A DNA stretch of 10,585 nucleotides from Euperipatoides rowelli (GCA_003024985.2 PXIH01S0038249.1); one strand, 5' to 3'; positions 1 through 8,243 are shown, numbered from the stretch's first letter. Program-made: numbers and translations. The notes: generated by a model from the letters alone, not told the origin.

Positions 1-21
1 GATCAAATGGTTGGGTTTTGA

Positions 22-139
22 GGGAGGAGGAGAATGGTTGGGATGGGTGAAGATATTATTGAGAAGATAGTAGATAAGGAGGGAATGAGGGTGTGGATGG
101 ATGGAATATTGGNNAATATGGCTAACATCTTAAGATGAC
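22..139 (+). other. Purine-rich edge with a short open frame, possible terminal exon
   Basis: Between an in-frame TGA at 19-21 and a TGA at 137-139 there are 38 open codons, including a stretch reading MGEDIIEKIVDKEGMRVWM and ending NMANILR. The first ~110 bases are richer in G than the rest of the left side, which is what draws attention here. Two unknown bases (113-114) fall inside the frame. A second frame (3-48) is also open and ends at a TGA, so purine bias alone may explain both. I recognise no family. It could be the last exon of a gene to the left, or chance. Confidence 0.12.
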
Positions 140-878
140 TCCGAAACTAAGGAGAAGCCAAATTTAGTCTTAGTCTTAGTCTAATCAATAAGTTGTATTT
201 CATTATTTTTCTAGCTTTCAATATTACTGTAGGAGATTTGTGCTGCAATTTATTATATTAGCAAAATAATATTGTATTTATATTCACCATACACAAATAA
301 ATTTTACTGGTTAGATTCCGTTATCTGCCCACCAATATGTCTGACTGTAGTAAATTGAAATTATCTTGATCAACTCTCAGCAAAAGATTATTTCAACTCT
401 AGATTATCCGAGGGTTCAGGGTTATGGTAAGGTTTGGAATGTAAAAAAAACTAAAATCGGCACGAAAAAATACTAATTCATACGCTTCTACATTTTAGTT
501 GTAGCAGTACTCCTTACGTTAATTATGTTGATGAGAAGATAATGGAATCTGACTCTTTTACTTTTAGTGCATCAATTTTTTTAATGCTGCATAATGGTAT
601 TCTTTATTTAAATATGTTGAATTAATCAACAATTCTATGCATGGGTGTGTCTCTCATTTTCAGTCCGTTGCTATTTTCCCCTGCCAAAGAGTCAAATTGA
701 TAAGGAATTTATCACTCTTGGAATTGTATAGTTAAAATAAACAGAAAGAATTGAATGCGATCGATTCGTGGCTAACGTGGATTGTTTGTTTTTATGCTAT
801 TAAAGATTGCTCATTTTGTGCTACTGTTTTCTCTGGATTACGCCACAAAAAAACTCTCGGGCGCAAGGAACGTCTATA

Positions 879-891
879 TGACCTTTGACCT
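879..891 (-). promoter_or_regulatory. Perfect DR1-type nuclear-receptor half-site pair
   Basis: The plus strand reads TGACCTTTGACCT, whose complement AGGTCAAAGGTCA is two AGGTCA half-sites in direct repeat with one base between them. In animals this is the textbook DR1 element bound by RXR heterodimers, HNF4 and COUP-TF-type receptors. It lies in a small less AT-rich island that also contains GGATTA (836-841). Relevance depends on the organism being an animal, which I cannot prove, and no gene start is visible next to it. Confidence 0.3.
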
Positions 892-1234
892 ATGTAGAAA
901 TAATGATCATTTCTAAATAACTTTTTTTTTTTTTTGAAATTTTTTTTTTAACCAAGTGCAATTATTTTTTTTTATTAATTTTCTTTGAAATGAAATCTTT
1001 TAAAAAAAATCCTTTTGTGTGATTTTTAACACATTCATTCAAAATTGTCAACAAGGTGTTACCAAACTTATGTCCAACTGTTTGTCTCAATAACTGTCAT
1101 ATTGGTCGAAACATTCTAAAATCACCATGAAAGTTTAGCATACAAAAATCAACAAACTCTGAAAGTTATAAAAAAAATAATCCTTAAAGCTAAATGCAGA
1201 CTTTTGATAGGCTGAGAATTATTTCATAAAACTA

Positions 1235-1253
1235 ATATATATATATATATATA
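1235..1253. repeat. (AT)9 microsatellite
   Basis: Uninterrupted alternating A and T, nine dinucleotides plus one base, flanked by non-repetitive AT-rich DNA. Confidence 0.95.
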
Positions 1254-1331
1254 AATGAGTGAATGATAAAATGATTACAGAATTGTCTCCGTGAGGGCTC
1301 TGAAGAACATGAGGAGGTCTGCATGCATTAA

Positions 1332-1346
1332 AGAGAGAGAGAGAGA
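1332..1346. repeat. (AG)7 microsatellite
   Basis: Seven AG dinucleotides plus A. On the minus strand this is a CT tract followed by TTTAATGCATGCAG, which resembles a polypyrimidine tract and splice acceptor (see rejected items). Confidence 0.95.
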
Positions 1347-1424
1347 AATAAATCCATCAGCGATCGATCATACCTAGTACACATCCACTATCCCAAAACT
1401 AAACAAACTGTATGAATAACACAC

Positions 1425-1727
1425 AATTATTAAATTGCTACACCAAAATAACCAGTTGTTTTTAAAATGATTAAATTGCTACACTAAAATGTTCAAACTG
1501 CCACACTAAAGTGATTAAAATAGTACACTAAAATGATTAAATTGCTATACTAAATTTTTAAAATGCTACACTAAAATGAAAAATTGCCACACTAAAATGA
1601 TTAAATTGCTACATTAAAATGTTCAAGTTGCCACACTAAAATTGTTATTGCTATACAAAAATGATATATTTTCTAAACTAAATGGAAAAATTGTACACTA
1701 AAATGATCAAAGTGCCACACTAAACTG
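1425..1727. repeat. Degenerate ~22-bp tandem repeat, about 13 copies
   Basis: The core TGCYACACTAAAATG followed by ATTAAAT recurs with a spacing of mostly 21-22 bases. Recognisable CACTAAA-type anchors (some mutated to CACCAAA, TACTAAA, CATTAAA, TACAAAA or AACTAAA) lie near 1441, 1482, 1503, 1525, 1547, 1569, 1590, 1612, 1633, 1655, 1676, 1696 and 1718. One early unit spacing is about double, so a unit is missing or mutated beyond recognition. Copies alternate loosely between GATTAAATTGCT and GTTCAAACTGCC flanks, hinting at a two-unit pattern. There is no coding potential. It is an old, diverged minisatellite. Confidence 0.85.
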
Positions 1728-1845
1728 ATAAAAACAAAAACTAAAAATGAACAAATTATAAATAACGTGAATATGATTGTATTGCGTTTAATTAAGGGAG
1801 GAGCAAATGTGTTGGTTCAACTTCAAAATAATCCAAAATAAATTG

Positions 1846-1862
1846 TTTTTTTTTTTTTTTTT
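1846..1862 (-). repeat. T17 tract, possible poly(A) tail of a minus-strand retrocopy
   Basis: Seventeen consecutive T on the plus strand are A17 on the minus strand. They lie downstream, in the minus direction, of the RT remnant whose last recognisable part is near 2000. This is where a 3' tail of that LINE copy would be expected. I could not find a convincing target-site duplication, so the link is an inference from position and orientation. Confidence 0.35.
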
Positions 1863-1999
1863 AAATAAACTTCTTGCACTAAAAACAAACAATAAACATA
1901 CAGTACATACATCTGTTTTCAATTACTCAAATAAAAAAAAATGATAACCTAGCAAATAGCCAAAAGAAAATTATTAAAAGACATCAAACGATATAAACA

Positions 2000-3240
2000 T
2001 TCTAATCTTTTGTGAGAACAAATACAGATCATGGATGCCTAAACCAACTTTTCTTTGGGCAATATATAATTTTTTTCTTAAATAGGGATCAGCCTAATAT
2101 TGATGAAGTAATTATTTAAAAATTTATTATACCGGTATACTATAATATAAAGCAAGTAAAATAATAATGAAGTTACATTAATAACAGGTATTAATTTGTC
2201 CCACAGAACCAATCTCATCCTTTCAAAATATTCCAAAATACTATCTAGTATTTGTATCCTGGTCACCATACTGACAAAAAGGAAAGCAACCCCCAGAAAA
2301 TGAGATAACAATGTAGATAAGTAAAGCAAATAAGAAATATTGAAGTATGATTCTAAATTAATGACTTGTTTTGATTGAAAATGGATTGTTTCCATAGCAA
2401 ACCAAACCACAATTTCCATCACAATCGAAATGTTATTGAAGTTCTGAACAAAGATGATGAAATTTTCTACAAACACCACAGCTGTTATCTTAGTATTAGA
2501 AAAGAAAAAACAATTTGGTTTGTTTTAATTCATTAAACAGAGGGTCATTAGATATTGTAAAAAGATTTGTACTTAGCAATGATCCCTGTGTGACACCTCT
2601 ATAAATCCTAATTGAATGTTACAGGTGCCATTAAATTTAAAACTGTTACATAATGTTCCATATATAATTTATTAAGGCAAGACTCAAATTCTAAAAACTA
2701 AACTTTGTCATTATATGAGCACATTGAAAATTTATATTCAACATATTGAAAGCTAAACTTAGGTTAAGAAAAATGACAGAACCATGTCTGTTGTAAACTT
2801 TACTAATATGCGACATCACTTACTGCAATAACAGGCTTAAAGTGTGAATATTTCTATTAGGCAATGCAAATTGCCTTGGCTAAACTGCATCAGGCCTGAA
2901 CAGACTCAATTTACTGTTCAAAATATTAGCAACAATTTTTAAATCAAGATTCTGAACATTAATTGCCTGCACTTTTGATATTTTGATTTTGTCACCAGGT
3001 GCGGTGGTATTTTTACAAAAAATAACTAAAAAAGATTTAATTCAAAATTTTCAAAATAAACCATGGTTATGGTAATTAATTGTTGAACAAGATGAATAAA
3101 CATTGATTAAATTGTGTTGAAATTTATTATAAACATAAGTAACTTGATATGGTCTGGGGGCACTATTTTTTATTAAACTTTATAATAGCCTTATGCAGAT
3201 CTACCAATTGAATATTTAAACTCACTTTGAGAATTTTTAT
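2000..3240 (-). pseudogene. LINE reverse-transcriptase remnant, inactivated
   Basis: Conceptual minus-strand translation gives RT blocks in the right order. They are the pre-RT helix IQLVDLHKAIIKFNKK (3213-3166), SAPRPYQV (3164-3141) matching KAPGPDG, NVQNLDLKIVANIL (from 2960), then Q-FALPNRNIH matching the QxGFIxGRNI block. Next come SVIFLNLSLAFN (about 2780-2745) for FLDLxKAFD, GVTQGS (2597-2580), FVEN (2473-2462) in place of the FADD/YADD box, HFQSKQVINL, and FLGV followed by a conserved-spacing W in the region after the palm. This order is diagnostic of non-LTR RT. Both catalytic acidic sites are gone: Asp to Asn at 2765-2763, and FVEN for the DD pair. Stops (for example 2882-2880) and frameshifts (one at a T6 run just before the FVEN block) confirm a dead copy. 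The last 134 codons (2479-2078) remain open. The clade is probably L1-like, but this is not certain. Confidence 0.85.
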
Positions 3241-3572
3241 TAATCATAAAATTTATATCGTCAAATAGGATTTTTTCAGAATCAGGGATTAATTCTTAAA
3301 TTGATGAAAATGAGAAATTGCATAAACTAATTCCAAATTTGTTTTTAATCTGATTGTCAATAGATATAAAAGACTCTATTTGCCATATTTTTATATATTA
3401 AACAAACCTTTATACAAATTAAAGATACATTATCACAATTAAGAAAAGACACTAGGGAAAAAAAAAAAGAAATAAGAGTTAGGATAATTCATCCAACAAA
3501 AGTTCACCAATATCTGACCAAAAATAGACCAAGTGTTCCAAAAGAGGGAGAATTGATCAGAGGCAAGAAAGT
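3241..3572. other. Junction zone between two LINE segments
   Basis: This lies between the C-terminal end of one LINE segment (3573-3849) and the start of the RT block. Minus-strand translation is full of stops. Weak similarity to the linker before RT may exist around 3300-3400, but I cannot support it by motif. An A11 run (3458-3468) is on the plus strand, the wrong orientation for a tail of the minus-strand element. Confidence 0.4.
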
Positions 3573-3849
3573 TTAGGTCCATAATATAAAATTTGTTAGT
3601 TCCATTTTAACGAATAAGAGTGGATCCATCCTCAAATCTCGGAATACTCTAAAGCACCTCAGTTTACAGAAGCCAAATAAGCAATTAGGAACAAAGCATA
3701 AAATAGCCATTTTAGTTCTCAGCATATCAATTAGTAACCCAAAAGATGTAACTTCATTACAGCCACACAAAGATATTCTATTGATCAACACTAGAACTTT
3801 CTCAAAAATGTTGCATGAGAGGAACAGGTGATTGATGTTTTCCTTTTTC
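3573..3849 (-). pseudogene. C-terminal end of LINE ORF2 with half of a CCHC-type finger
   Basis: An open minus-strand frame reads KKENINHLFLSCNIFEKV. ENINHLFLSC is the HX4C half of the RT-associated zinc finger (zf-RVT type: E-x3-HLFxxC followed by hydrophobics and normally a Trp), with His at 3830-3828 and Cys at 3815-3813. About 45 residues on, CLFGFCKLRCFRVFRD resembles the WKxRNxxVF motif seen near the C-termini of L1-type ORF2 proteins. The frame stops at 3573. The upstream CX2C half is missing because the 81-bp array starts at 3850. The array continues in the same frame as far as 4223, so the only upstream cysteines belong to repeat units. This is a remnant in the same direction as the endonuclease and ORF1 remnants. 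Confidence 0.65.
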
Positions 3850-4420
3850 CCAGGGATAGGTTTGATCTTCTGGAGGTGTGGTGGTCCAGTTGGGAGCACA
3901 CAGTACTGCCATATCTTTTGACATGTAGTCCCAGAGACAGGTTTGATCCTCTGGAGGTGTGGTGGTCCAGTCGGGAGCATGCAGGATTGCCGTCTCTCTT
4001 GACATGTAGCCCTGGGGATAGGTTTGATCCTCTGAAAGTGTGGTGGTCTAGTCAGGAGCACATAGAACTGATGTATCTCTTGAAATGTAGTCCCAGTGAC
4101 AGGTTTGATCCTCTGGAAGTGCGGTGGTCCAGTCCAGAGCACACAGGACTGCCGTATCTCTTGACATATACTCCTGGGGATAGGTTTGATCCTCTGGAGG
4201 TGCGGTGGTATAGTCAGGAGCACACAGGACTTCTGTATCTCTTGACATGTAGTCCCGGTTACAGGTTTGATCCTCTGGAGGTGCGATGGTCAAGTCAGGA
4301 GCACACAGGACTGCCACATCTCTTGACATATACTCCTGGGGATAGGTTTGATCCTCTGGAAGTGTGGTGGTCTAGTCGGGAGCACACAGGACTGCTGTAT
4401 NTCTTGACATGTAGTCCTGG

Positions 4421-4640
4421 TTACAGGTTTGATCCTCTGGAGGTGTGGTGGTCTAGTCGGGAGCACACAGGACTGCTGTATCTCTTGACATGTAGTCCTG
4501 GTTACAGGTTTGATCCTCTNTTGACATGTAGTCCTGGTTACAGGTTTGATCCTCTGGAGGTGTGGTGGTCTAGTCGGGAGCACACAGGACTGCTGTATCT
4601 CTTGACATGTAGTCCCAGTTACAGGTTTGATCCTCTGGAG
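4421..4640. repeat. Homogenised single-type block inside the 81-bp array
   Basis: Outside this block, units preceded by GGGATAGG alternate with units preceded by GTGACAGG or a variant. Here four consecutive anchors (4428, 4509, 4545, 4626) are all preceded by GTTACAGG, and the units are almost identical to one another. This is the pattern left by recent local amplification or gene conversion. The block contains one unknown base (4520) and is preceded by another (4401), so its true copy number may be larger than shown. Confidence 0.7.
4509..4545. other. Broken repeat unit at an unknown base, likely assembly join
   Basis: After TTTGATCCTCT the sequence shows N at 4520 and then resumes at TTGACATG, skipping 45 bases of the 81-base unit. 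Such a jump at an N inside a near-identical array suggests two reads or clones joined through the repeat. Confidence 0.6.
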
Positions 4641-5749
4641 TTGCGGTGGTCTAGTCGGGAGCACATAGAACTGATGTATCGCTTGAAATGTAGTCTCGGT
4701 GACAGGTTTGATCCTCTGGAAATGCGGTGGTCTAGTCCGTAGCACACAGGACAGCCATATCTCTTGACATATAGTCCTGGGGATAGGTTTGATCCTCTGG
4801 AGGTGTGGTAGTCCAGTCAGGAGCACACAGGACAGCTTCATTTCTTGACATGTAGTTCTGGTGACAGGTTTTATCCTCTGGAAGTGTGGTGGCCCAGTCC
4901 AGAGCACACAGGACTGCCATATCTCTTGACATATAGTCCTGGGGATAGGTTTGATCCTCTGGAGGTGTGGTAGTCCAGTCAGGAGCACACAGGACAGCTG
5001 CATATCTCAACATGTAGTCCCGGTGACAGGTTTGATCCTCTGAAAGTGTGGTGGTCCAGTCCGGAGCACACATGACAGCCATATCTCTTGAAATATAGTC
5101 CTGGGGCTAGATTTGATCCTCAGGAGGTGTGGTAGTCCAATCAGGAGCACACAGGACAGTTGCATTTCTCGACATGTAGTCCCGTGACAGGTTTGATCCT
5201 CTGGAAGTGTGGTGGTCCAGTCCAGAGCACACAGGACTGCCATATCTCTTGACATATAGTCCTGGGGATAGGTTTGATCCTATGAAGGTGTGGTAGTCCA
5301 GTCAGGAGCACACAGGACAGCTGCATTTCTCAACATGTAGTCCCTGTGACAGGTTTGATCCTCTGGAAGTGTGGTTGGGGCCAGTCCGGAGCACACAGGA
5401 CTTCCATATCTCTTGACATATAGTCCTGGGGACAGGGTTGATCCTCTGGAGGTGTGGTAGTCCAGCCAGGAGCACACAGGGCAGCTGAATTTCTCGAATG
5501 TAGTCCCGGTGAGAGGTTTGATCCTCTGAAAGTGTGGTGGTCCAGTCCAGAGCACACATGACAGCCATATCTCTTGAAATACAGTCATGGGGATAGGTTT
5601 GATCCTCTGGAGGTGTGGTAGTCCAGTCAGGAGCACACAGGACAGCTGCATTTCTCGACATGTAGTCCCAGTGATAGCTTCAATCCTTGGAGTGCTAGTA
5701 CCTCCGGTTTTTTCTGGACCCGGGTGAAAGGTGTATTTTTTCCATGCAA

Positions 5750-6160
5750 GGGATCATTAATATTCCAAATGCACAGAAAAGCTGGATGGGAACATGACCC
5801 TTATTAAGAACATTTAAAAACTATGGTTTAGAGGTACCTATTTTTTTTAAAAAAAAATTTCAATAAGGTAGCAGTTGGTTGGAAGGGCTTTAAAAGCTAA
5901 CTTGATGATAAAGTCTAATATATTAGGGGATAAATAGCAGCTTTTTGACATTTTAGTCCAACTAGAATTTGCAGCGGAGAGGACTTTGTCTGGATTTCCA
6001 ATATGAAAAAGTTTCTTATTATACCATAACTTATTTTTGAGCCAGTCAAGTTTTGTGGGAGATCATCCAAAAAACTTCTGTATTGGCAGAAAATATTCCA
6101 AATTATTGTCACCTTTAACTGATAAGGGGGCAGAGTTGTGTCTGTTGTTGGAAACAAATA
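5750..6160 (-). pseudogene. LINE ORF2 region C-terminal to the RT, remnant
   Basis: One minus frame is open for 81 codons (6157-5915). An overlapping frame reads KLWYNKKLFHIGN, with LWYN at 6029-6018, followed by a Trp about 19 residues later. This resembles the PLWYNxxxxIG...W block found after the RT in L1-like ORF2 proteins. The two frames probably belong to one ancestral sequence split by a frameshift. From 5750 toward the array, translation loses recognisable motifs. Its place between endonuclease/linker (higher coordinates) and zinc finger (lower coordinates) fits a single ORF2 that lacks its RT. The motif is short, so confidence is moderate. Confidence 0.5.
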
Positions 6161-6319
6161 AGAATACTATTCTTTTCACAACAAGTAATAATATGCCTAA
6201 AGCTGTTTTCTAGCAATAAATTGATGAATAGTCTGAGGTTCATATTTTTATTGAAAAAGTGCAATTGGTTGGTCTACTAACCTCAGACCAGTGGCTATAA
6301 TATGTTTTCTTAAAAGAAG

Positions 6320-6425
6320 GCAATCAGCAATGATTTGATTTTCTAATAATTCTTTTAATTTTCTCGATAAACCAAGGGACATTGTAATGCTTGATGTTAA
6401 TTAAGAATTCAATGGTCTTATTATA
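6320..6425 (-). pseudogene. ORF2 endonuclease-to-RT linker, remnant
   Basis: The minus frame reads KTIEFLINIKHY followed by NVPWFIEKIKRIIRKSNHC, a basic helical stretch after a VPW motif, ending at a TGA. Basic helical linkers of this kind commonly follow the endonuclease in LINE ORF2. No RT blocks follow on the minus strand between here and 6160. Confidence 0.4.
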
Positions 6426-6614
6426 AATAAGCAATCATGTGATACAATTCATATGTAATCTTATTCTTATAACTATCTCAGACCTCCAATAACAAATTTA
6501 CACTAGACATAACCATGAAAGTATAGGATGAATGAGTAACATTTTAAACCCTAGCTGGATTAATGTGTTTAATGTAAGTTGTAATAAATGGTCTGTAACT
6601 AAGTCAACAATAGA

Positions 6615-7107
6615 TTAGGAAATCATCTCTGCACTATGATTAGAAAAAGGGATCAGATTAACATCATAAGGAAACTTCTTAAAATATTTTTTAGTTATAA
6701 ATATGTAATCCAGTCTAGTAGAGGTGTTGCTAAAATGTGTAGCCACATCATCTTTACTTAAAACAGATGCTGTGTCAATCATTAATAATAAAACAAGAGA
6801 CAGATTAAACATTTAGCTTAATTACACATATCTGGGTTTGTAAGATAACCTTTAAGTCAGAAATGTTAAGATGATGTGCTAGGTTAATAACATCACCTAT
6901 ATTCGCATGAAAATATGAACATTCCATTGTAAGGTAATATACTATTGTTTTAAAGACAGTATGTAAATGAGATTTACTATTCTTTTTCTTGGTTCCCTGA
7001 ACTGATTAGTCAATTTAATACTTTTGGATGTATTTTAACAACTGTTTGCATTTTCTTAATGATTTTACTCCTCTGGCATTAAGGGTATAACAATTTAACT
7101 CAGCCAT
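6615..7107 (-). pseudogene. LINE ORF2 start and APE-type endonuclease, internally deleted
   Basis: ORF2 plausibly begins at the ATG 7107-7105 with MAELNCYTLNARGVKSLRK, matching the LNxxGLxSxxKR start of APE-type LINE endonucleases. It runs into a stop after about 27 codons. Stop-broken translation continues to an open stretch at 6812-6615. This carries STRLDYIFITKK (TRLDYIF from about 6719) and SNHS (about 6644-6633), corresponding to the SRLDYIF and SDHS blocks that end the endonuclease, the latter with Asp changed to Asn. The distance between first and last blocks is only about 110 codons, well short of the usual spacing, and no QET or GDFN block can be read, so an internal deletion is likely. 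The domain would have nicked target DNA to prime reverse transcription; this copy cannot. Confidence 0.75.
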
Positions 7108-7540
7108 AATAATTTACAATTGGAACAACTCTTCAAATAGATGGTTTGCAATTAGTGAAAAAAGATTAACAAAGGCAGTAAAACACTAAAGATTTTACAA
7201 GATAATATATTCATGTCACACTATGGCAAGCCATGTTCCAGGATTAATAACCAAAAGCATACTTTGCAAAACCAAACATAAATATAAGTAAAATATTGAC
7301 ATAAAAATATTAATTAAATTTCCCAAAGGAAACTACATATTTATTACAAATATTTTCACACACACATATAAGTGTTAAACTAAATTTACTACAAGTTATC
7401 CAGATGACATTTAGCATCCCATTTCCTGACTTCTGTAATTTTTCTACTTTAACTTTTCAAGGCAACAATTTACGAATATTTATGGTGAGTTTATTTTCTG
7501 AAATGGGTTGACTATCCACATAGTTAATAGTTTTATCAGT
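7108..7540. other. Non-coding gap between ORF1 and ORF2 remnants
   Basis: AT-rich, with stops in all frames and a short CA run (7357-7365). In the LINE direction it lies between the end of the ORF1 remnant and the ORF2 ATG, so it may be an inter-ORF spacer plus decayed ORF1 3' sequence. Confidence 0.4.
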
Positions 7541-8190
7541 TTACACAACAGTACTAGGCCTATCCATAATATGATCAACACTAGAGATCACTTGTGAATA
7601 TAGCTGATCATTTGACAAAATTATCATTTCAGTTTTGTTAGCAATGTGTGATTTACAATTGGAATTAACACTTTTCGAAAGTTGTAAAATCATAGCTGAT
7701 TCTTCTTCAGTTGGCAAATTTGGAGGAATTTTCAAAAGACTAGCAAATGACACTATACGCAGGTGAGGACCAGTTATATCACCCACAGGGACTACAATAA
7801 TGTTTCTTACACATCCAAATATGATGATCTAAAGCTAGGCACCTAAAACAATCATTGTCACATGTTTTTACATTTAACCATCCCCTAATATTTTCTGTTT
7901 AACACAATGTTTAAATAGAATGTAAATTTCATCAATAACTACTGACACTGGTAGCCACAACACAATTATTTTTATGATGTCAAAGTCTGGAACAGAGAAG
8001 CCATCAGGATATGGAATTCAACAAAGGCAAGAAAAGGCTTGTTGATTAAGGCCAATGCCTATTCAGCTTAACTTAATAAATTTAGATTGAGGAAAAACAA
8101 GCCAGTAGTGCTCACATCATTCACCAAATATTCCAATAACATCTAACATATCAATTAGCTGTTGAAATGGTATTTTTTATCATTTGAAAA
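7541..8190 (-). pseudogene. LINE ORF1 (gag-like) remnant with CCHC zinc knuckle
   Basis: Frame-jumping minus translation gives LIDMLDVIGIFGE and YWLVFPQSKFIK near 8150-8060, then KPFLAFVEF (from 8040), PDGFSVPDFDIIKIIVLWLP after a frameshift, and then CFRCLALDHHIWMC at 7850-7809. That last peptide is a perfect CX2CX4HX4C zinc knuckle. It is followed by CSPCG and, after another one-base shift, GDITGPHLR, which looks like a second, altered knuckle. The final segment (7786-7541) is open for 81 codons with a polar composition. A gag-like ORF1 with knuckles upstream of an APE endonuclease is typical of several LINE clades. ORF1 proteins bind element RNA. Several frameshifts and stops make this a relic. 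The N-terminal boundary is uncertain. Confidence 0.7.
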
Positions 8191-8243
8191 CTGGAATTAA
8201 TCAATACGAGCATTGTTGATACACTCATTAATAATCCAGAATT

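Larger units (their letters stand above)
140..1424. other. AT-rich non-coding stretch with simple repeats
   Basis: No open frame of useful length on either strand. It contains a short hexamer run (AGTCTT, about 2.5 copies, 166-182), a T14 tract (922-935) followed closely by a T9 run (942-950), an AT dinucleotide run and an AG dinucleotide run (listed separately). The segment 740-890 is less AT-rich than its surroundings and holds a DR1-type motif. I see no RNA gene or mobile-element signature here. Confidence 0.5.
3850..5697. repeat. 81-bp minisatellite, ~23 units, alternating A/B types
   Basis: The anchor TTTGATCCTCTGG recurs at 3861, 3942, 4023, 4104, 4185, 4266, 4347, 4428, 4509, 4545, 4626, 4707, 4788, 4869, 4950, 5031, 5112, 5192, 5273, 5354, 5437, 5517 and 5598, with a decayed last unit at 5679. 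The spacing is almost always exactly 81 bases (27 codons). Exceptions are 36 at the unknown base 4520, and 80, 83 and 80 near the right end. Other conserved parts are GGTGTGGTGGTCCAGTC, GGAGCACACAGGACTGC and CTCTTGACATGTAGTCC. By eye the array is near half G+C, against roughly 30% around it. Because 81 is divisible by three, each open frame stays open. The plus frame 3828-4742 encodes 27-residue repeats (for example LTCSPGDRFDPLEVWW), and minus frames encode others (for example MSRDMAVLCAPDWTTTPPED). That openness is a property of the unit, so I do not call a gene. Left edge near 3850; right edge fades at about 5697. Confidence 0.95.

Noticed and set aside
640-730. Plus-strand acceptor-like TCTCTCATTTTCAG followed by a short open frame
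   Set aside because: The frame is closed within about 70 bases and has no partner exon or recognisable peptide.
1274-1346. Minus-strand terminal exon: CT tract, acceptor-like TGCAG, then frame reading DLLMFFRALTETIL and a stop
   Set aside because: The pyrimidine tract is a microsatellite, the exon would be under 50 bases, and no other exon or poly(A) signal is visible.
3458-3468. A11 run as a LINE poly(A) tail
   Set aside because: It is on the plus strand, whereas all LINE remnants around it run on the minus strand.
3828-4742. 304-codon plus-strand open frame as a repeat-protein gene
   Set aside because: It lies within the 81-bp array apart from a few codons at its left end. The openness follows from one stop-free unit copied with a period divisible by three. 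It crosses two unknown bases and has no unique N- or C-terminal sequence.
4290-5661. Several minus-strand open frames of 60-237 codons across the array
   Set aside because: They are alternative frames of the same repeat, overlap one another, and change frame wherever a unit has 80 or 83 bases.
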